Shown: positions 23,888 to 35,576 of the stretch, one piece after another
Numbering within the stretch: position 1 is the stretch's first letter
Layout of the letters: every line of letters begins with the position of its first letter
Origin: Chimonanthus salicifolius
Taxonomy: Eukaryota; Streptophyta; Magnoliopsida; Laurales; Calycanthaceae
Direction: 5' to 3'
Length of the DNA: 64,000 nucleotides
NCBI GenBank assembly: GCA_013350335.1
Contig: CM023541.1
Coordinates: 36,324,739-36,388,738, forward strand
The notes under the pieces: model-generated
What the model saw: only the letters and a program-made list of their open reading frames with translations
Database searches by the model: none
Told to the model about the DNA's origin: nothing
Position numbers and translations under genes: made by a program

Positions 23888-24086
23888 CCCGCATGGTAGC
23901 ACTTGTCCTAAGCTTCTGGGATTAGACCAGAGGTCTTGGGTTCGACTTGCCTTAGGCTAACTTGATACCAAGGTTTGTAGGTGGTTTCGTGTATTTATGA
24001 GCTTGCCTCGTAATTTTGTGTATCATGGAGATCGGTCTCACCTCCAATGAGGGGTGGGGATACCTCATGATAATCCAAAAAAGAAA
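23888..24086 (+). mobile_element. tRNA-derived SINE, family 3
   Basis: Head GCATGGTAGCACTTGTCC, box B GGTCTTGGGTTCGACTTGCC. The body ends CACCTCCAATGAGGGGTGGG and an A-rich tail at 24079-24090. It appears inserted at the edge of a LINE remnant. Confidence 0.6.
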
Positions 24087-24199
24087 AGATGGACATAAAC
24101 ATAGGTTTTTTATTCAGGATAAGCATGGAAATAGGGATATTATCACGAGGACTTGGATTTCATGGACTATCTATTTAAAAAAAATTGATTTTGGTATGA

Positions 24200-25130
24200 G
24201 ATGGAGATGATGGACAGGGAGCTTCCATGATGAGGATTCCTATTTAGTTTTAGTGAATGGATCTCTGAGATATAAGGATGGGGTCCATGGTCTCCGTTTT
24301 GGTATATACTATGGTGGTGGAAGGTATAAGGAAACTTATGAAGGGGGCGAAGGTGCTAATCTTGTCAAGTGTTTGAGGTTGATAATGGGGTTTTAATGAT
24401 TACTCATCTTTCATTTTCTGATTATAGCTAACTATATTGTGAAGCTACTAAAGCTAATATTAAAGCCATGGTTCTTAGTTGCCACAAGTTATAAGGTTTA
24501 AGTTGTAAATTTGGGCTCAACTATGATGGTGGGAGTTGGAGCTAATAGGAGAGATTGACAAAACTTGCTAACATAGTGGAGGATGGGCAAGCTGCCTGCC
24601 TATGGTCTAGTTGGGATTACCATTGGGTGCAAATTTGAGATCTAAGTATTGCAGGACCAAAGTTGAAAATGTTTCATAGTTGGTTGTGGAAGACGAGATA
24701 TTTATTGTTGCAACATGGAGTTACATTGATTGAAGCAACTAAGCTACTGTTCTACCTTGTATCTTCTTGTGAGATCTCAACGATTGTGGGAAAGAAGTTG
24801 TAGAAGATTCATAGAGACTTCTTGTGTATACGGTAAAGGAATAAAAAGAAGAAATGACCCATTTTGTTGAGCGGTAGGATGTAATGAAAGGTAATGGGGC
24901 ATTGGGAATCACAAGTATGAAAGTTAGGATCTTGCCTTTGTTGCGCAAATGGCTATGGGAATATGGATGTGAATGTCTTATGGTGCAAATTCATATCTAA
25001 ATAGATATGGGGGTGAGGAGAGTAATTGAAAGGTAGGCAAAATCATGAGGAATGGATGTTAAGTGTAAGGTAGGAATGAGTATACTTGGGTGGGTTTGGC
25101 CTTTGAAGGCTTCGAGTTTTTTTTTTTGTC
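24200..25130 (+). mobile_element. Degenerate LINE reverse-transcriptase remnant
   Basis: The + frame, with many stops, reads NGVLMITHLSFSDYS, CEATKANIKAMVLS, YGNMDVNVLWCKFISK. These align by eye with the RT-to-C-terminal region of plant L1-type ORF2 (ITHLLFADDT, CEAT..NI..L). The catalytic FADD is lost (FSDY). No intact frame. Confidence 0.55.
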
Positions 25131-25155
25131 CTGCCATTATTTTTTCAGTGGGTTA

Positions 25156-25494
25156 GTGTGGCGTGGCAACTCTAAATCTCCAAAGGTTGGAATTTTCAAT
25201 CTCTAGAAAATTAGAGATTTCAATCTTCGCATTTGACATACAATAGAATAGAAGCAAATATGTAGAAAAATAAGAGATTTGAGCTATAGGGGCTATCTTG
25301 TACAAGTGGATATCCATCTCCTCAATCTAAATATTTAGTCAAAAGCCCCTTATCTTCCCCACTCTAATAATAGCCAATCTCTCAATCCTCTAATGCCAAC
25401 CAAACAACAAGAATTTAATGTGACTAGATTTTCTCTTAAATCTCTTAAATTCAGAATCTCCAATATTAGAATTTACTAGTTGCCAAACACACTC
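25156..25494. mobile_element. Tourist-like (PIF/Harbinger) MITE, 339 bp
   Basis: Flanked by TTA on both sides (25153-25155 and 25495-25497). Left end GTGTGGCGTGGCAACTC and right end, read inward, GAGTGTGTTTGGCAACTAG. Inner halves share RAATCTCCAA / TTGGARATT motifs. No coding. Confidence 0.7.
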
Positions 25495-26389
25495 TTAAAG
25501 TGTCTTAGAATTTTGAAAGGGTAATTTCCAAGGTTATGGTCAGTTAGTTTGTTAATGTGTCTTTGGTGGGTGACATTATTTGTAGTATTCAAGAAGTCTT
25601 TGTAAGAAGTTGAGTCGGTCGAGTTAGGTTGTTAAGTTTGTTTACAAGAGTAAAGAGGCTATGCTTTAGATATGGGTACCAGGGGGTAAATTATTGGTAA
25701 AATTATTCTTCTTGGTTCGAGTCCGAGTTTGTGTTAATTTGTCATGTGCATTTGTTTGGAAAGGGATGGTACCACCTAAGGTGGAATCATTTTGCTAGGG
25801 TATAGTTTTCTGAAAGGTTTTGACAGAATGAAATTTGTAAGTTGCTTTATAAGTTGCACTGGTTCATATGTGAGTCTTGGAGTCAGAGTCGAGTGCAAGA
25901 TGTCAGACTCGGCAAGCTAAAAAAATAGGATAAGGGGAACGGCACTATATTAAATTAATTTAATTCTAAAATTATTTTAAATGAACACACATTGCAAGAA
26001 TAATACCAGTAGAAAATAATGTACTAGTTTTGATCTAAAACAATTAAATGACAAATATATTGATATTTTAATAAGGTTTTAAGAGGAGAAAGGTGTTGTA
26101 ATATTTTAGTCATTTTGGAAAACAATGTTAAAAGATATTAGAAGACTTGATGAAGAATAGGTGCAAGTGTTCGACACAAGTATGTGTCTCCAACAAGTGT
26201 GAAAGTGTTTGACACAAGTGTGTCACACATCCTTTAAGAGTCCATGCAACACTGGTTGATTTATTATATCTGAGCATTCATTCTATATGGTGAGCAGGAT
26301 TGTATCCTAAGGATCATTTGTTTATGGTCTATGCCTTCTCCTCTATTTGGCATTGATTCTTGGCACTATTATCTTGTACTTGGATAATG

Positions 26390-28680
26390 TTAGGCTTATT
26401 GGCGAAGCATGTCATCAGTTGGGAAGTACGATTTGTCAAAAGATATGGTAAGCTGATGGTTGCACATATTCTTGGCTAAATAATATATTCTAGGGGGAAA
26501 TCTAGTCCCCACCATACTTGGTTTGGAGACAGATGAATGGTCAAGAGAAGGAAACCTTAATGTGAATGAAGAAAATCTGAATGGGATGTTGCCTTGCTAA
26601 TGAAAACATCTGAATGGGATGTCATAAATCCTAAGCTACAGGGTGGGTAAGCTTCCTATCACATATTTAGGACCTCATCTTGTGGCAAATCGAAGACGTC
26701 TCTTCTTATGAAATCTGGTCGTAGAAAGTTTTGATTGAAAATCCTCATCTTGGTGAAAAATGCCTTTCACTTGACAGCAGAATAACCCTAATTAAAGCCT
26801 CATGAGCAAACCTGCTTATGTATTATATGCCTCTTTTTGAAATGCTGGTGGTCGTTTAAAAAAAAAAAGGATTTTTCTATGGGAAGTATATGGTGACAAA
26901 AAGGTTCGCTTGGTCAAACAAGAGGAGGTGACAAACTGAAGCAGCATGGTGGGATAGGGTGAGAAGTCTGAAGGAAATGAATGGATTGCTGCTATATGAA
27001 TGGGCATAGAAATATGGTAAATAAACCAATGCTTTCTTGGACAAGAACCTGTAGCACAACTGATTAAGGCTCATTTACAGCCTAGAGGCTGTCGGTTCAA
27101 GTCCCATAGGTATCAGATAGGGCAACCGGTCCATGCAAATAATTTGCCAAATTCAGGTATAAAAGACAACCCCAAGTCGATAGGATAAATGACTTAGATG
27201 ATGATGGTGATGATGGAATCAATGTTTTATGGAGGTAAGTCTTATGCCTTGTGTTTGGGGAGAGTCTTGGGAATTGGGTCTTTAGTGAGTCTTACTTGAA
27301 AGAAGGGTTGCGTGTGTTTAGGTTCAAAAGACTCCATTGTTTTTTGTTGGGAAGGGGATAAAGTGTTGTTTTGGAGAGATTTGTGGTAAGGGGAGTCCAT
27401 TTTTAGGAATTCTTTGAGAGTGTATAAGTATGTCCCAATAAAAATGCCAATGTGTGATTATTTGGCAGAGTAGTTTGGAGTCTAGGTTCTCTTAAAGAGA
27501 GAGAGTCGTTTTGAGTATGTTAGTCTACTTTCTTGAAAAGAGTTCCTTATGCAAGGATGAGGAAGATTTGTGGGTGTGTTCTGGTGATCCTTCAAGGTAC
27601 TTTTGAGTCCTTTTCACTCCTCCCTTGAGCCTTACGTGTTTCTCTGCTTGGCTGGTCTTACCACCAGATGTAGTAGGAACTGTTTAAGCCTTTACTGGGT
27701 GGCTATTTGATTCAAGGGTCTTACAGAAGGCAATCTTCAACAATGTCAAATACCCCGCAGAAGCAGAATTATCATACTCCTTGTGTGATGAGGGGATGAA
27801 ATTAATAGTTCATGTATTCCTCTCTTGCCCCTTCTCTAGGTTCATTTGGTACTCTTTACGGACTCTATGGTGTCCCTTGGGTGTTATCTCATAACTGGGG
27901 AGAGCATATCATCAATTGGGTTAATGTCCTTTTAGGGGTAGAGTGATCTTGTGGAAGATCCAAGGTGGTGCTTTTGTAGCCTATATGGAAGGAATGCAAC
28001 AATAGGATTTTTGAATGGAAGGAGAGATTGGTATTTGAGATGTTTGGAGATGGCAAAGATGCACTTGATCAACTGGATGAATAATAGAAGGAAGTGTAGC
28101 AGCGCCTTTTTCTCAGACATTGAGACATAATTTGTTTGGGAGATGTGAGGAGGAAGGACAAGGTCATTGAGGGAGGAAACCCAATGGTGATTTGATGAAG
28201 TTGAATGTGGATGTTGTAGCCAGAGGTAAACCGGGACTGGTGGGAATTGTTGACATTTTTCATGATTCATTCAGATGGGCAGGGGCTATCTTTCTTACCA
28301 ACAGTAAAGAGAGACTCCAATTGGCCAGAGCTACTAGCAGTTATGGAAGCCTTGAAGTATCTTCAAAATTTATGTAGTAGAGGTTCACTCAGCTAGTGTG
28401 AGATGTTTGGTGCAAGAAAATAACCACCACAGAAGCTTCTCTCAACCTACAGACAGAGCAGGAGGATGGGAGGAGCATAGACGTGACGTTTGCAGATGTT
28501 ACTTATCGCTGAATGGAGTGGCAGACTTGATGAAAAATGGTGATTAGGAGATGTACTGTATTTGGATTTCTCTTTGGTCTGAGGATGGTGATAGTTTGAT
28601 TTTGTACATATCAATATAATTGTGCCATGCTTATGTGATAAGACTCCACCTCGATTTCTTGACATTCTCTATCCTTTGCA
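26390..28680 (+). mobile_element. LINE ORF2 3' half, degenerate, with SINE insertion
   Basis: In order on the + strand, with stops and frame changes: CLSLDSRITLIKA (about 26760), KKVRLVKQEEV, CPNKNANV (about 27430), FGTLYGLYGVPWVLSHNWGE with HIINWVNVLLG (about 27850-27940), PIWKECNNRIFEWKERLV, then an RNase H start KLNVDVVARGKPG and SNWPELLAVMEALKYL (28200-28360). This is the usual order RT tail, zf-RVT, RNase H-like. Interrupted by a SINE at 27048-27222. Confidence 0.7.
27048..27222 (+). mobile_element. tRNA-derived SINE with (GAT)n tail, family 4
   Basis: Box A GTAGCACAACTGATTAAGGC, box B CGGTTCAAGTCCCATAG. The body GGATAAATGACTTAGATGATG runs into a GAT/GGT microsatellite tail. The 3' part recurs near 23195-23235. 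It sits inside the LINE at 26390-28680 and so is younger. Confidence 0.65.
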
Positions 28681-28899
28681 ACTCTTCTTTCTTAATGATA
28701 TTCAATAGTAAAAAAAACCAGATGAGGCAGAGAAGGAAAAAGAGTTAAAACAACATTCAATAAAATTCAGGAACAGATTGTAGGGAGACAGACTCCATGG
28801 CAACTAGTAGTTTTCATTGAGATTTATCCACCTATTAGAAGGAAAAAAAATAGTCATTTGACTTCATTAGCAAGGAGTCTTCTTCCTCTTCCTCTCTAT

Positions 28900-29340
28900 C
28901 AAGATCTGCCCAACCATGCGACATAAGCCAGAAATTATACTATTTCAAGAAACTAAATCTGAGGTAACAGACAAATGGAAGGTGAAGTCTGTTTCGAACT
29001 AAAGTCAAGTGGATTGGGTGGCTAAACTATTCCAGCACACTTCTGGGGTTTGTGAATAGTTTGGGACCCCACAAGATGGACTCAACGCCCTCTCCACTTC
29101 TTTGCAACTAATGGCCAACATTGCAAGGCTCACGTCCAATGTAGCAAAACGAGTGAAATTGGGTGATGGGCAGGGAAGTGTTCATAGGGATAAAGTTTTC
29201 AGACTTTGGGAGATTGGGAAGCATGAACGCGGTGATTGTGGAATGAAACCCCTGATTGGGTATTATGAGTTCAATGTGGATGGGGCTGTTGGAGGTAGAC
29301 AAGGATTTGGGGGAATTGTTGCATAATGATCAAGAAAGGT
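28900..29340 (+). mobile_element. Second RNase H-like LINE fragment
   Basis: 29240-29326 reads IGYYEFNVDGAVGGRQGFGG, an RNase H-like start (KFNVDGA..G..G.GGI). The rest, including PIEAWFLAFGQALMIREFG in the adjacent duplication, continues the same domain after a frame change. Confidence 0.5.
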
Positions 29341-29360
29341 AATGTTGATTTAGGGTGGTT

Positions 29361-29577
29361 GGTTTGGTTGGGAATTGGGGACTTGTGAGCATTAAAGAAC
29401 CCATTGAAGCTTGGTTCTTGGCATTTGGTCAAGCTTTGATGATTAGAGAGTTTGGGAGGTTACTCATCGGTTTGGTTGGGAATTGGGGGACTTGGGAGCA
29501 TTAAAGAATCCATTGAAGCTTGGTTCTTGGCATTTGGTCAAGCTTTGATGATTAGAGAGTTTGGGGGGTTACTCATC
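29361..29577 (+). repeat. 108/109-bp perfect-looking tandem duplication
   Basis: Unit 1 at 29361-29468 and unit 2 at 29469-29577, each starting GGTTTGGTTGGGAATTGGGG and ending GGTTACTCATC. They differ by a few substitutions and one G. Low divergence implies a recent event. It lies in LINE RNase H sequence. Confidence 0.9.
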
Positions 29578-29988
29578 ATTGTATGAGACTGTTGCTGTAT
29601 CATGGACAATCTGAGAATTGAAATGTGCCTTGGAGGCTACTAGTACTGACAAAGGAAAGCAAAGCATTAAGTAGCATGATTTGTAGGGTTTTGTTCTCAT
29701 GTTGAGGGCTGCCATTGATTAAAGACGTGATTGGATATCATGGGGGGTGATTCCAAGTAAGTTGGTTGCTTCTAAGATTGGGCTACTAGTCTAGTGCATC
29801 ATTAGTCTGTAGTAGAGGTTTTCAAAAGAAGAGATGTATGATACATGTTACGGGCATTGCACTGTTATTTTATCCATAAGTTTGTGTCCTTGCTAAAAGA
29901 GAGGCAGATTGTTTGCACATTGCAAGTGCAGTCTATTTCCACCCTTCTGCCTGCCTGCCACCCAGCCCCCATCACACCCCCCTCTGAA

Positions 29989-30066
29989 CTTGCCCACAGA
30001 GACATACATGCAGACATGTGCATACTCTCTCTCTTGCCCACAGAGACATACATGTAGACATGTGCA

Positions 30067-30116
<50 letters not shown>
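29989..30116 (+). repeat. 44-bp duplication with (TC)n(AC)n microsatellite
   Basis: Two units CTTGCCCACAGAGACATACA beginning at 29989 and 30033. A (TC)n run follows (about 30066-30084), then (AC)n of about 16 units (30084-30116). Open frames here are repeat artefacts. Confidence 0.9.
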
Positions 30117-30120
<4 letters not shown>

Positions 30121-30485
30121 CATGCAGTTCAATATGAGATACATCCAACTAACACAAAAGTAAAAGGTATGAAAAGCTCTATGAACTTCCATTGGACCCC
30201 AAAATCTACGTTTACAACGATCCTGTTGAGGTGTTATTGTCTCCACCCCATTTCCCCAACTTTCCTTTCAGTTCTTACTTGGCCCTTGTATGGGACCTAT
30301 GCTAGCTGGCCCTACACCACATTGTTCCTGTGAAGATTTTGCTACCTTATTTGTATCACAGAAGGCAACCGACTCATTGAAAATTTGTTCTTAGAACCGT
30401 TTTTGTATTTCTGTCCCAGGAAGGTCTCTAGTTTAGATTTCTTTTCAACACAATCTTGATGATTTTTCCTCTTTTCTGTTTGCAG

Positions 30486-30960
30486 GTACAGTTGAGAAGG
30501 CAGGCAGCTGACTCATATCTGACCATTTGTAGTGACTCTTTATCTGACTTTCAGTAATAACTAAACGTTGTTCTGCAGTTTGTTCACCTTGAACTCGTCA
30601 TAGGAAACTCTAATACTATGCGTATCATGTTTTCGTTGATGTTAGCTGTATATCAGCTATGGAAACAATTGTCATTAGTCTTATTATTTGTCTCATGTTT
30701 TCATGTGAGATAAACTGTTCTCAACAATTATGCTGTAGTCATCAGCTATGACAGTAGATTGCTGTTTGCTTTGTGACTCGTATTTTCATGAGTTAACAGC
30801 TTGACCCTTTATGTGCTGTCTGCTATGAGCATGATTCTATGCCATGAGATTCATCTTTCTTGTTAGGATGTGTTCTCATGCATCTTCTCATGTTAATGGA
30901 TTAAAATGAGAAAGTTGATGCAAGTTCTGCTAGTTCTTTATGAGAATGATGACTTATTTA
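30486..30960 (+). other. Possible 3'-UTR exon of ARF17-like gene
   Basis: Starts after a strong acceptor (pyrimidine tract, then TTTGCAG at 30479-30485). The sequence has no ORF, no transposon homology that I recognise, and is T-rich like a plant 3' UTR. Paired with the donor at 22899/22900 it would imply a 7,586-bp intron. No transcript evidence can be seen here. Confidence 0.25.
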
Positions 30961-32823
30961 CTGTGATCTGCAGCGAACTTGATTTTGGGCATTTTTCGCC
31001 CAAATCCTAACCTCCTTTTTTTTTGGGCGCTGGTCTCAGTCAAGATGGGCTGAAGTTGATCTGTATCGATCTATGCAAATTGGACTTACTAAGCTTATGG
31101 CTAACTGCCGGGCAGATTGTCATGCTTCTTGCATGTAACAATAGAAAGCATCTTAAAGTTGGACCGGGCAAATTTTCACCCAGTCTAATTATTGGAATTG
31201 AGTCGTTTTGACAAATGACTAGACTCGACCCGACTTGTTTAATAGAAGACCAATGTAATCATATGTGGTATGTGTCTCACTAAAAAAATCTCTTTCACCA
31301 CATTAATGGTTGAACCTGACCTGAACCTAAAAAATCTCTTTCGCCACATTAATGGGTGAACCTGACCTGAACCGAACTTGAAGTAGACTTAAATGGACTT
31401 AATTCGTTTAACAAGACTTCAAATAAATACAAACCTGAATATACTTGAACTAAATAAAACTTGACTTGAACGTGATCTAACCTGACCCATTGTTAAGTCT
31501 GCCTTGCATTTCTTTCTTGGTATTCTACCTTGCATGATTTCAAGCATTTATCTATCAATTACCTCTAAGTAGGTGTCAATATGACTCAAATATCATCATA
31601 TTTGAAGTGGCTCTGGTTTATTACTGGTAGGGTTGGAGATGAAAAGGTTTATCCACTTTCAAATTTGACCTTCTACTCTGTCTAATAAATATTGGTTGAT
31701 GTATATTGGATTTTATGAATAACAAATAAGATACCTACTTTGGCGTTTTTATTACCCATTTGGATGATACCAAGAAGTCCTTTCTCTATTGCCTTGAAAA
31801 AAGCAATTCTTCATATTATCCAATAGGTACAATGAAATTCAGTCTCTTGTTGGTCTATGAAACTTCAACGTCTTTATTGCGTCAAAAATTTTATTTTTAT
31901 TGAACATGAACAAAACATTGTCTCAGCAAACGAGTTAAATCCCAATTCCCACCTCTCCCTTTTTCCTCCTCCACTCCCATGAATTTCTTGGAAGAATAGG
32001 AACATATATTATTTTAATAATTTTGACAAAAAAACTCTTATTTTATGGAAAAAGAGAGAAGTATTTTATTTTGTATACTCATATTTTTTTTTCATACAGA
32101 AAAATGATAAACAATCTCTAGAAAATGTGTCCATTTTATACAACAGTAAAATATGTTATATGGGGTTCATCATTGTTATCATTTTTTATTTATTTTTTAA
32201 ATTTTCGTGATTTTAGAGTTTATGCAAGATTAGACAAGTGCTATATGTCAACCCTCGACTCTATCCATGATGCATGACCTAAGCCAACTGATAGCTTATG
32301 ATTAAACACCCTTGACCCATGAACCTACTTGATTAAATTCCCAATTTAGCTTATGAATTTCTATAGCACTCTTTATTATATAATATTACAATTTTGAAAT
32401 TAAATATAGGTTGAACTGACTGTATATAATATATAAATATAATTATCATTATTGTAATTTACAAGCTACGCCTCACCTACATGACAATATAAAATATTCA
32501 TTAACATCAAATAATTAAAAATAAAAATGGAGGAGAAAATCCTTGTCATTTTCTATAAAAGAAATGATCAAATAAAGAAATTTCTAAAATAGTTGCGCAT
32601 AAATTTAGCTTGAAGTTCATCCTCATGAAGTTAATACAATTTCAAAACACTGAATCAAACGTTTCCACTGTCAATATCTAATTCACATCATCGAAATTTT
32701 TTGTTGAACATAGATGGATAGTGGTGTCAATCTTCTTTCACTTCTTGTACTTCACCACCGTCCCCTCCCTTTGGGCCTTCCGTCTGTCCACAGGTTACCA
32801 TATTAGATACAATTTTCATTCCT
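30961..32823. other. Intergenic DNA, no gene
   Basis: Holds a small inverted repeat TTGGGC/GCCCAA (about 30984-31003), a 46-bp tandem duplication (31282-31373) and a CGACCCGAC/CCTGACCTGAACC-rich stretch (31220-31500) typical of MITE interiors. From 31500 to 32823 I see only AT-rich sequence. Confidence 0.5.
31282..31373 (+). repeat. 46-bp tandem duplication
   Basis: Two units of AAATCTCTTTC(A/G)CCACATTA, then ATGG(T/G)TGAACCTGACCTGAACC. Part of a CGACCCGAC-rich MITE-like segment. Confidence 0.75.
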
Positions 32824-33271
32824 TCGTAGGAACTGCTATGAAAATGAGTTTTATATTGGAAGTGTAGAAAGAGATCTAAATGTTTGTAAAGGACTTGAGT
32901 CACTCCATCTAATAGGTTAGTCTTTTGAACTGGATATTCAGGTCCTAACAAGCTGTGAATGAGTTTCATATTAAAAAGAAATCTAAAAGTTTGTAAATGA
33001 CTTGAGTCACTCCACCTAATAGGTTATTCTTTTGAACTGGATATTCAGGTCCTAACAAGTGGTATCAGAGGCAATTCTCAGGCTAATTCATGTGAACTCA
33101 AGAGATCTTCCATGTGGACGAGTAGGCTATCCTCATTTGAGGGGGGATTGTTGGGACTGCTGTGAAAGAGTCCCATATTGAAAGTGTAAAGAGAGATCTA
33201 ATTTTTTTAATGGACTTTGATCATTCCACCTAATAAATTAGTCTTTTAAGTTGGATACTCAGATCGTAACA
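32824..33271 (+). mobile_element. TRIM retroelement 1 with three LTR copies
   Basis: Very short LTRs of about 107-127 bp at 32824-32950, 32951-33057 (5'-truncated) and 33149-33271. The primer-binding site TGGTATCAGAGGC (33060-33072) is complementary to initiator tRNA-Met, directly after the second LTR. A purine tract GAGGGGGGATT precedes the last LTR, which begins TGTTGGGACTGC and ends CGTAACA. The interior is only about 91 bp with no coding capacity. Confidence 0.85.
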
Positions 33272-33412
33272 TCCCTTTGCTATTTGTGCTATCTCTATCT
33301 CTGACCAGGTTTCAGACTTCCCATTTTCTAACTCTAGATAGGTTCCTATCGGTGAACCGGTCTCAAGCTCCATCCCTTAGCATTGAGTTTCTTATCTCGG
33401 CCTTGCCTTTGT

Positions 33413-33760
33413 TGAGGTGCGAACCAGAATCCCACCTTAGTTGTGAGGAGGAAATCTAACAATTTATATAGGACTGAGTCACTCCACCTATTAGGCTAGT
33501 TTTTGGGCTCGAAGTCCAGCCCCAACAGCGGTATCAAAGATAGGTCCCCAAGCCACAACATGTAGACTCAGTGATCCCCTAGCCAAACGGGATGGTTGAC
33601 GATGTTCTATCTGCTGGAGAATCCCGTTCGAAGGGGGGATTGATGGGATGCGAACGAGAGTACAACATCAATTGTGAAGAGGAAAATCTAAAGACTTATA
33701 TGAAATTGGGTCATTCTATCTATCGGATTAGTGTTCTGGACTGAAAGTCCAGTCTTAACA
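33413..33760 (+). mobile_element. TRIM retroelement 2
   Basis: LTRs at 33413-33527 (115 bp) and 33641-33760 (120 bp), both TG...AACA, diverged by roughly a quarter. PBS-like GCGGTATCAAAGATAG follows the left LTR. Purine tract AAGGGGGGATTGATGGG at the right LTR border. Interior 113 bp, non-coding. It is related to TRIM 1 (shared GAGTCACTCCACCTA) and lies 140 bp from it. Confidence 0.82.
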
Positions 33761-33805
33761 ATCCACAGGATTGTCCATTATCTTGTATTTGCACTGTTCA
33801 GAGAA

Positions 33806-33965
33806 CAGGGCCGGCTCTGGCTTTAGGCCAACTAGGCCACCACCTAGAGCATCCAATGTAACCAATGGACTGTAGGACCCTCAATTGCACTGCTCTCAGA
33901 CCTAGGGCCTCCAACAATACACTGCTCTTAAGACTCTTGAAATTTAAGGGCCAGTACTGCCTTAA
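33806..33965. mobile_element. Fragment of CAGGGCCGGC-family hAT element
   Basis: Left terminus CAGGGCCGGCTCTGGC, then TTTAGGCCAACTAGGCCACC. A possible right end AAGGGCCAGTACTG near 33947-33960. No matching target duplication was found, so the right limit is approximate. Confidence 0.45.
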
Positions 33966-34127
33966 AATTATCCGCACCATCCAAAGACCATCCTAGAACT
34001 GTTTGCAATGTCCAGATATTGTCTACAATTCTACATTGCTTGTATGCATAGCCGTTCTATCATCCGTTCTTTGAATTAACGAGAGTTTAGCACTTTAGCC
34101 TTCTCACCCCCCACCATTGGTTTGGAT

Positions 34128-34700
34128 TAGGGGTTTAAAAAACGGTTTAACCGATATATCGGCCGATAATTTTATCTCTCATCCCGATATCGGCATTTTT
34201 TCTCTCTTCCGATATCAGAACCGTGAAAAAACCGTAAAAAATCGTGAAAAACCTTGAAAAACCGCAAAAAATCACAAAAAACCGTGGAACCCGTGAAAGC
34301 CTTAAACCCTGAACCGTTAAAAACCGTCAAGAACCGAGAAAAGCCATTAAAAACTGCAAAAAAGGCAAAAAACCGTGAGAACCCGTGAAAGCTGTAAACC
34401 CTGAACAGTTAAAAACCGTCAAGAACCGCGAAAAACCGTGTAAAAAGTCAAGAACCGCGAAAAATCGTGTAAAAACCGTCAAAAACCGTATCGGTGTTTT
34501 TTTTTTAAATAATTTAAAATACCGATATTTATAAATATCGGTCGATATTGTGACCGATATTTCGGACCGAATATCGGCCATATCGGCCGATATTCGGTAT
34601 GTACGGCCAATACATATCGTATCGGCCGATATCGTTCGGTATTAAAATACCGATATATATCGGCCGATACGATATGTATTGGCCGATATTTCAACCTTTG
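34128..34700 (+). mobile_element. Palindrome-rich hAT-like non-autonomous element, copy D (573 bp)
   Basis: Exact 8-bp target duplications GTTTGGAT (34120-34127 and 34701-34708). Ends TAGGGGTTTAAAAAACGG and, read inward from the right, CAAAGGTTGAAATATCGGCC. Four exact TATCGGCCGATA palindromes, three of them packed into the last 140 bp. The centre (about 34208-34490) is a short-period array of AAAACCGTG, AAGAACCGCG and similar units, longer than in copy C. No transposase. Confidence 0.88.
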
Positions 34701-34708
34701 GTTTGGAT

Positions 34709-35568
34709 GTTCGCTGTTTCCAATGCCAGTATGCCGGCGTTGTCATCGCCCGTCACTGCCAGGGCCGCTATATTTGTCTGTTTATATGGTCCAATTTGGA
34801 TCCTATATGTGATTATTATAACAATGATTCAGTTGTTCTTCTCTAATGTGAATTTATTTGATTTTATTTTATAGATTTTGTCTATTCTGGTTCTATTTGT
34901 GGTTGCAAACGAGTTTTGTCTAAATCTGATTTTTTTATTTTCAGATTTCGTTTGTATGTGGATTTGTTTGCTCCTTTTATCCAAATTTGTATGTCCGAAA
35001 TGTGTCGGCTTCGATCTTTGATTATGTTTTGAGATCATTAGATATGTCGATCCTTATATGTTTTTGCTTATTCATAATTCGCTCTGTATACGTGGCACGT
35101 TAGTTCTACTATTTATTTTATTTCAATTGTTTATTTAATATCTTAAATTTGATGAAATAAAATGAGTGTTCGCCTTTAAAATGGTTTCCAATTTTCTTCA
35201 TTGAATTTCATTTTCTTTAAGAAATCAAGTCCTATGCAACATGAATTTTCATAATAGTATCCAAGGATCAATTGACACTACATGAGAGGCATGGATTAAA
35301 TTTTTTTATTACAAAATTGTAGACAATAAAGTTAGATATTTTAAAGTTCATTATATAATGAAATCTCAAATAGTATCAATAAATATTTTGAATTTTTAAA
35401 AATGGTCGAGAATCAATTAAAAATTAATAAAAAATAAACTAATGTCTACTGAGATCTAGTAAGACTCGTTGTGTATAAAGACTATCAAATTTTCATTATT
35501 ATTATCATCAAACCAAAATCCCTTCTACTTGGGTTTACCTTTTTGAGTGTTGTTTCTTTTTTCACCTT
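34709..35568. other. Intergenic DNA, no gene
   Basis: AT-rich sequence between two transposons. No ORF with a recognisable domain and no repeat structure noticed. Confidence 0.5.
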
Positions 35569-35576
35569 ATGATAAA

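Noticed and set aside
29893..30246. ORFs with runs of CVCV/RERE or THTH
   Set aside because: They translate the (TC)n(AC)n microsatellite.
30984..31003. TTGGGC/GCCCAA stem followed by T run, like a bacterial terminator
   Set aside because: Plant nuclear DNA; the T run is a separate homopolymer and no prokaryotic gene is near.
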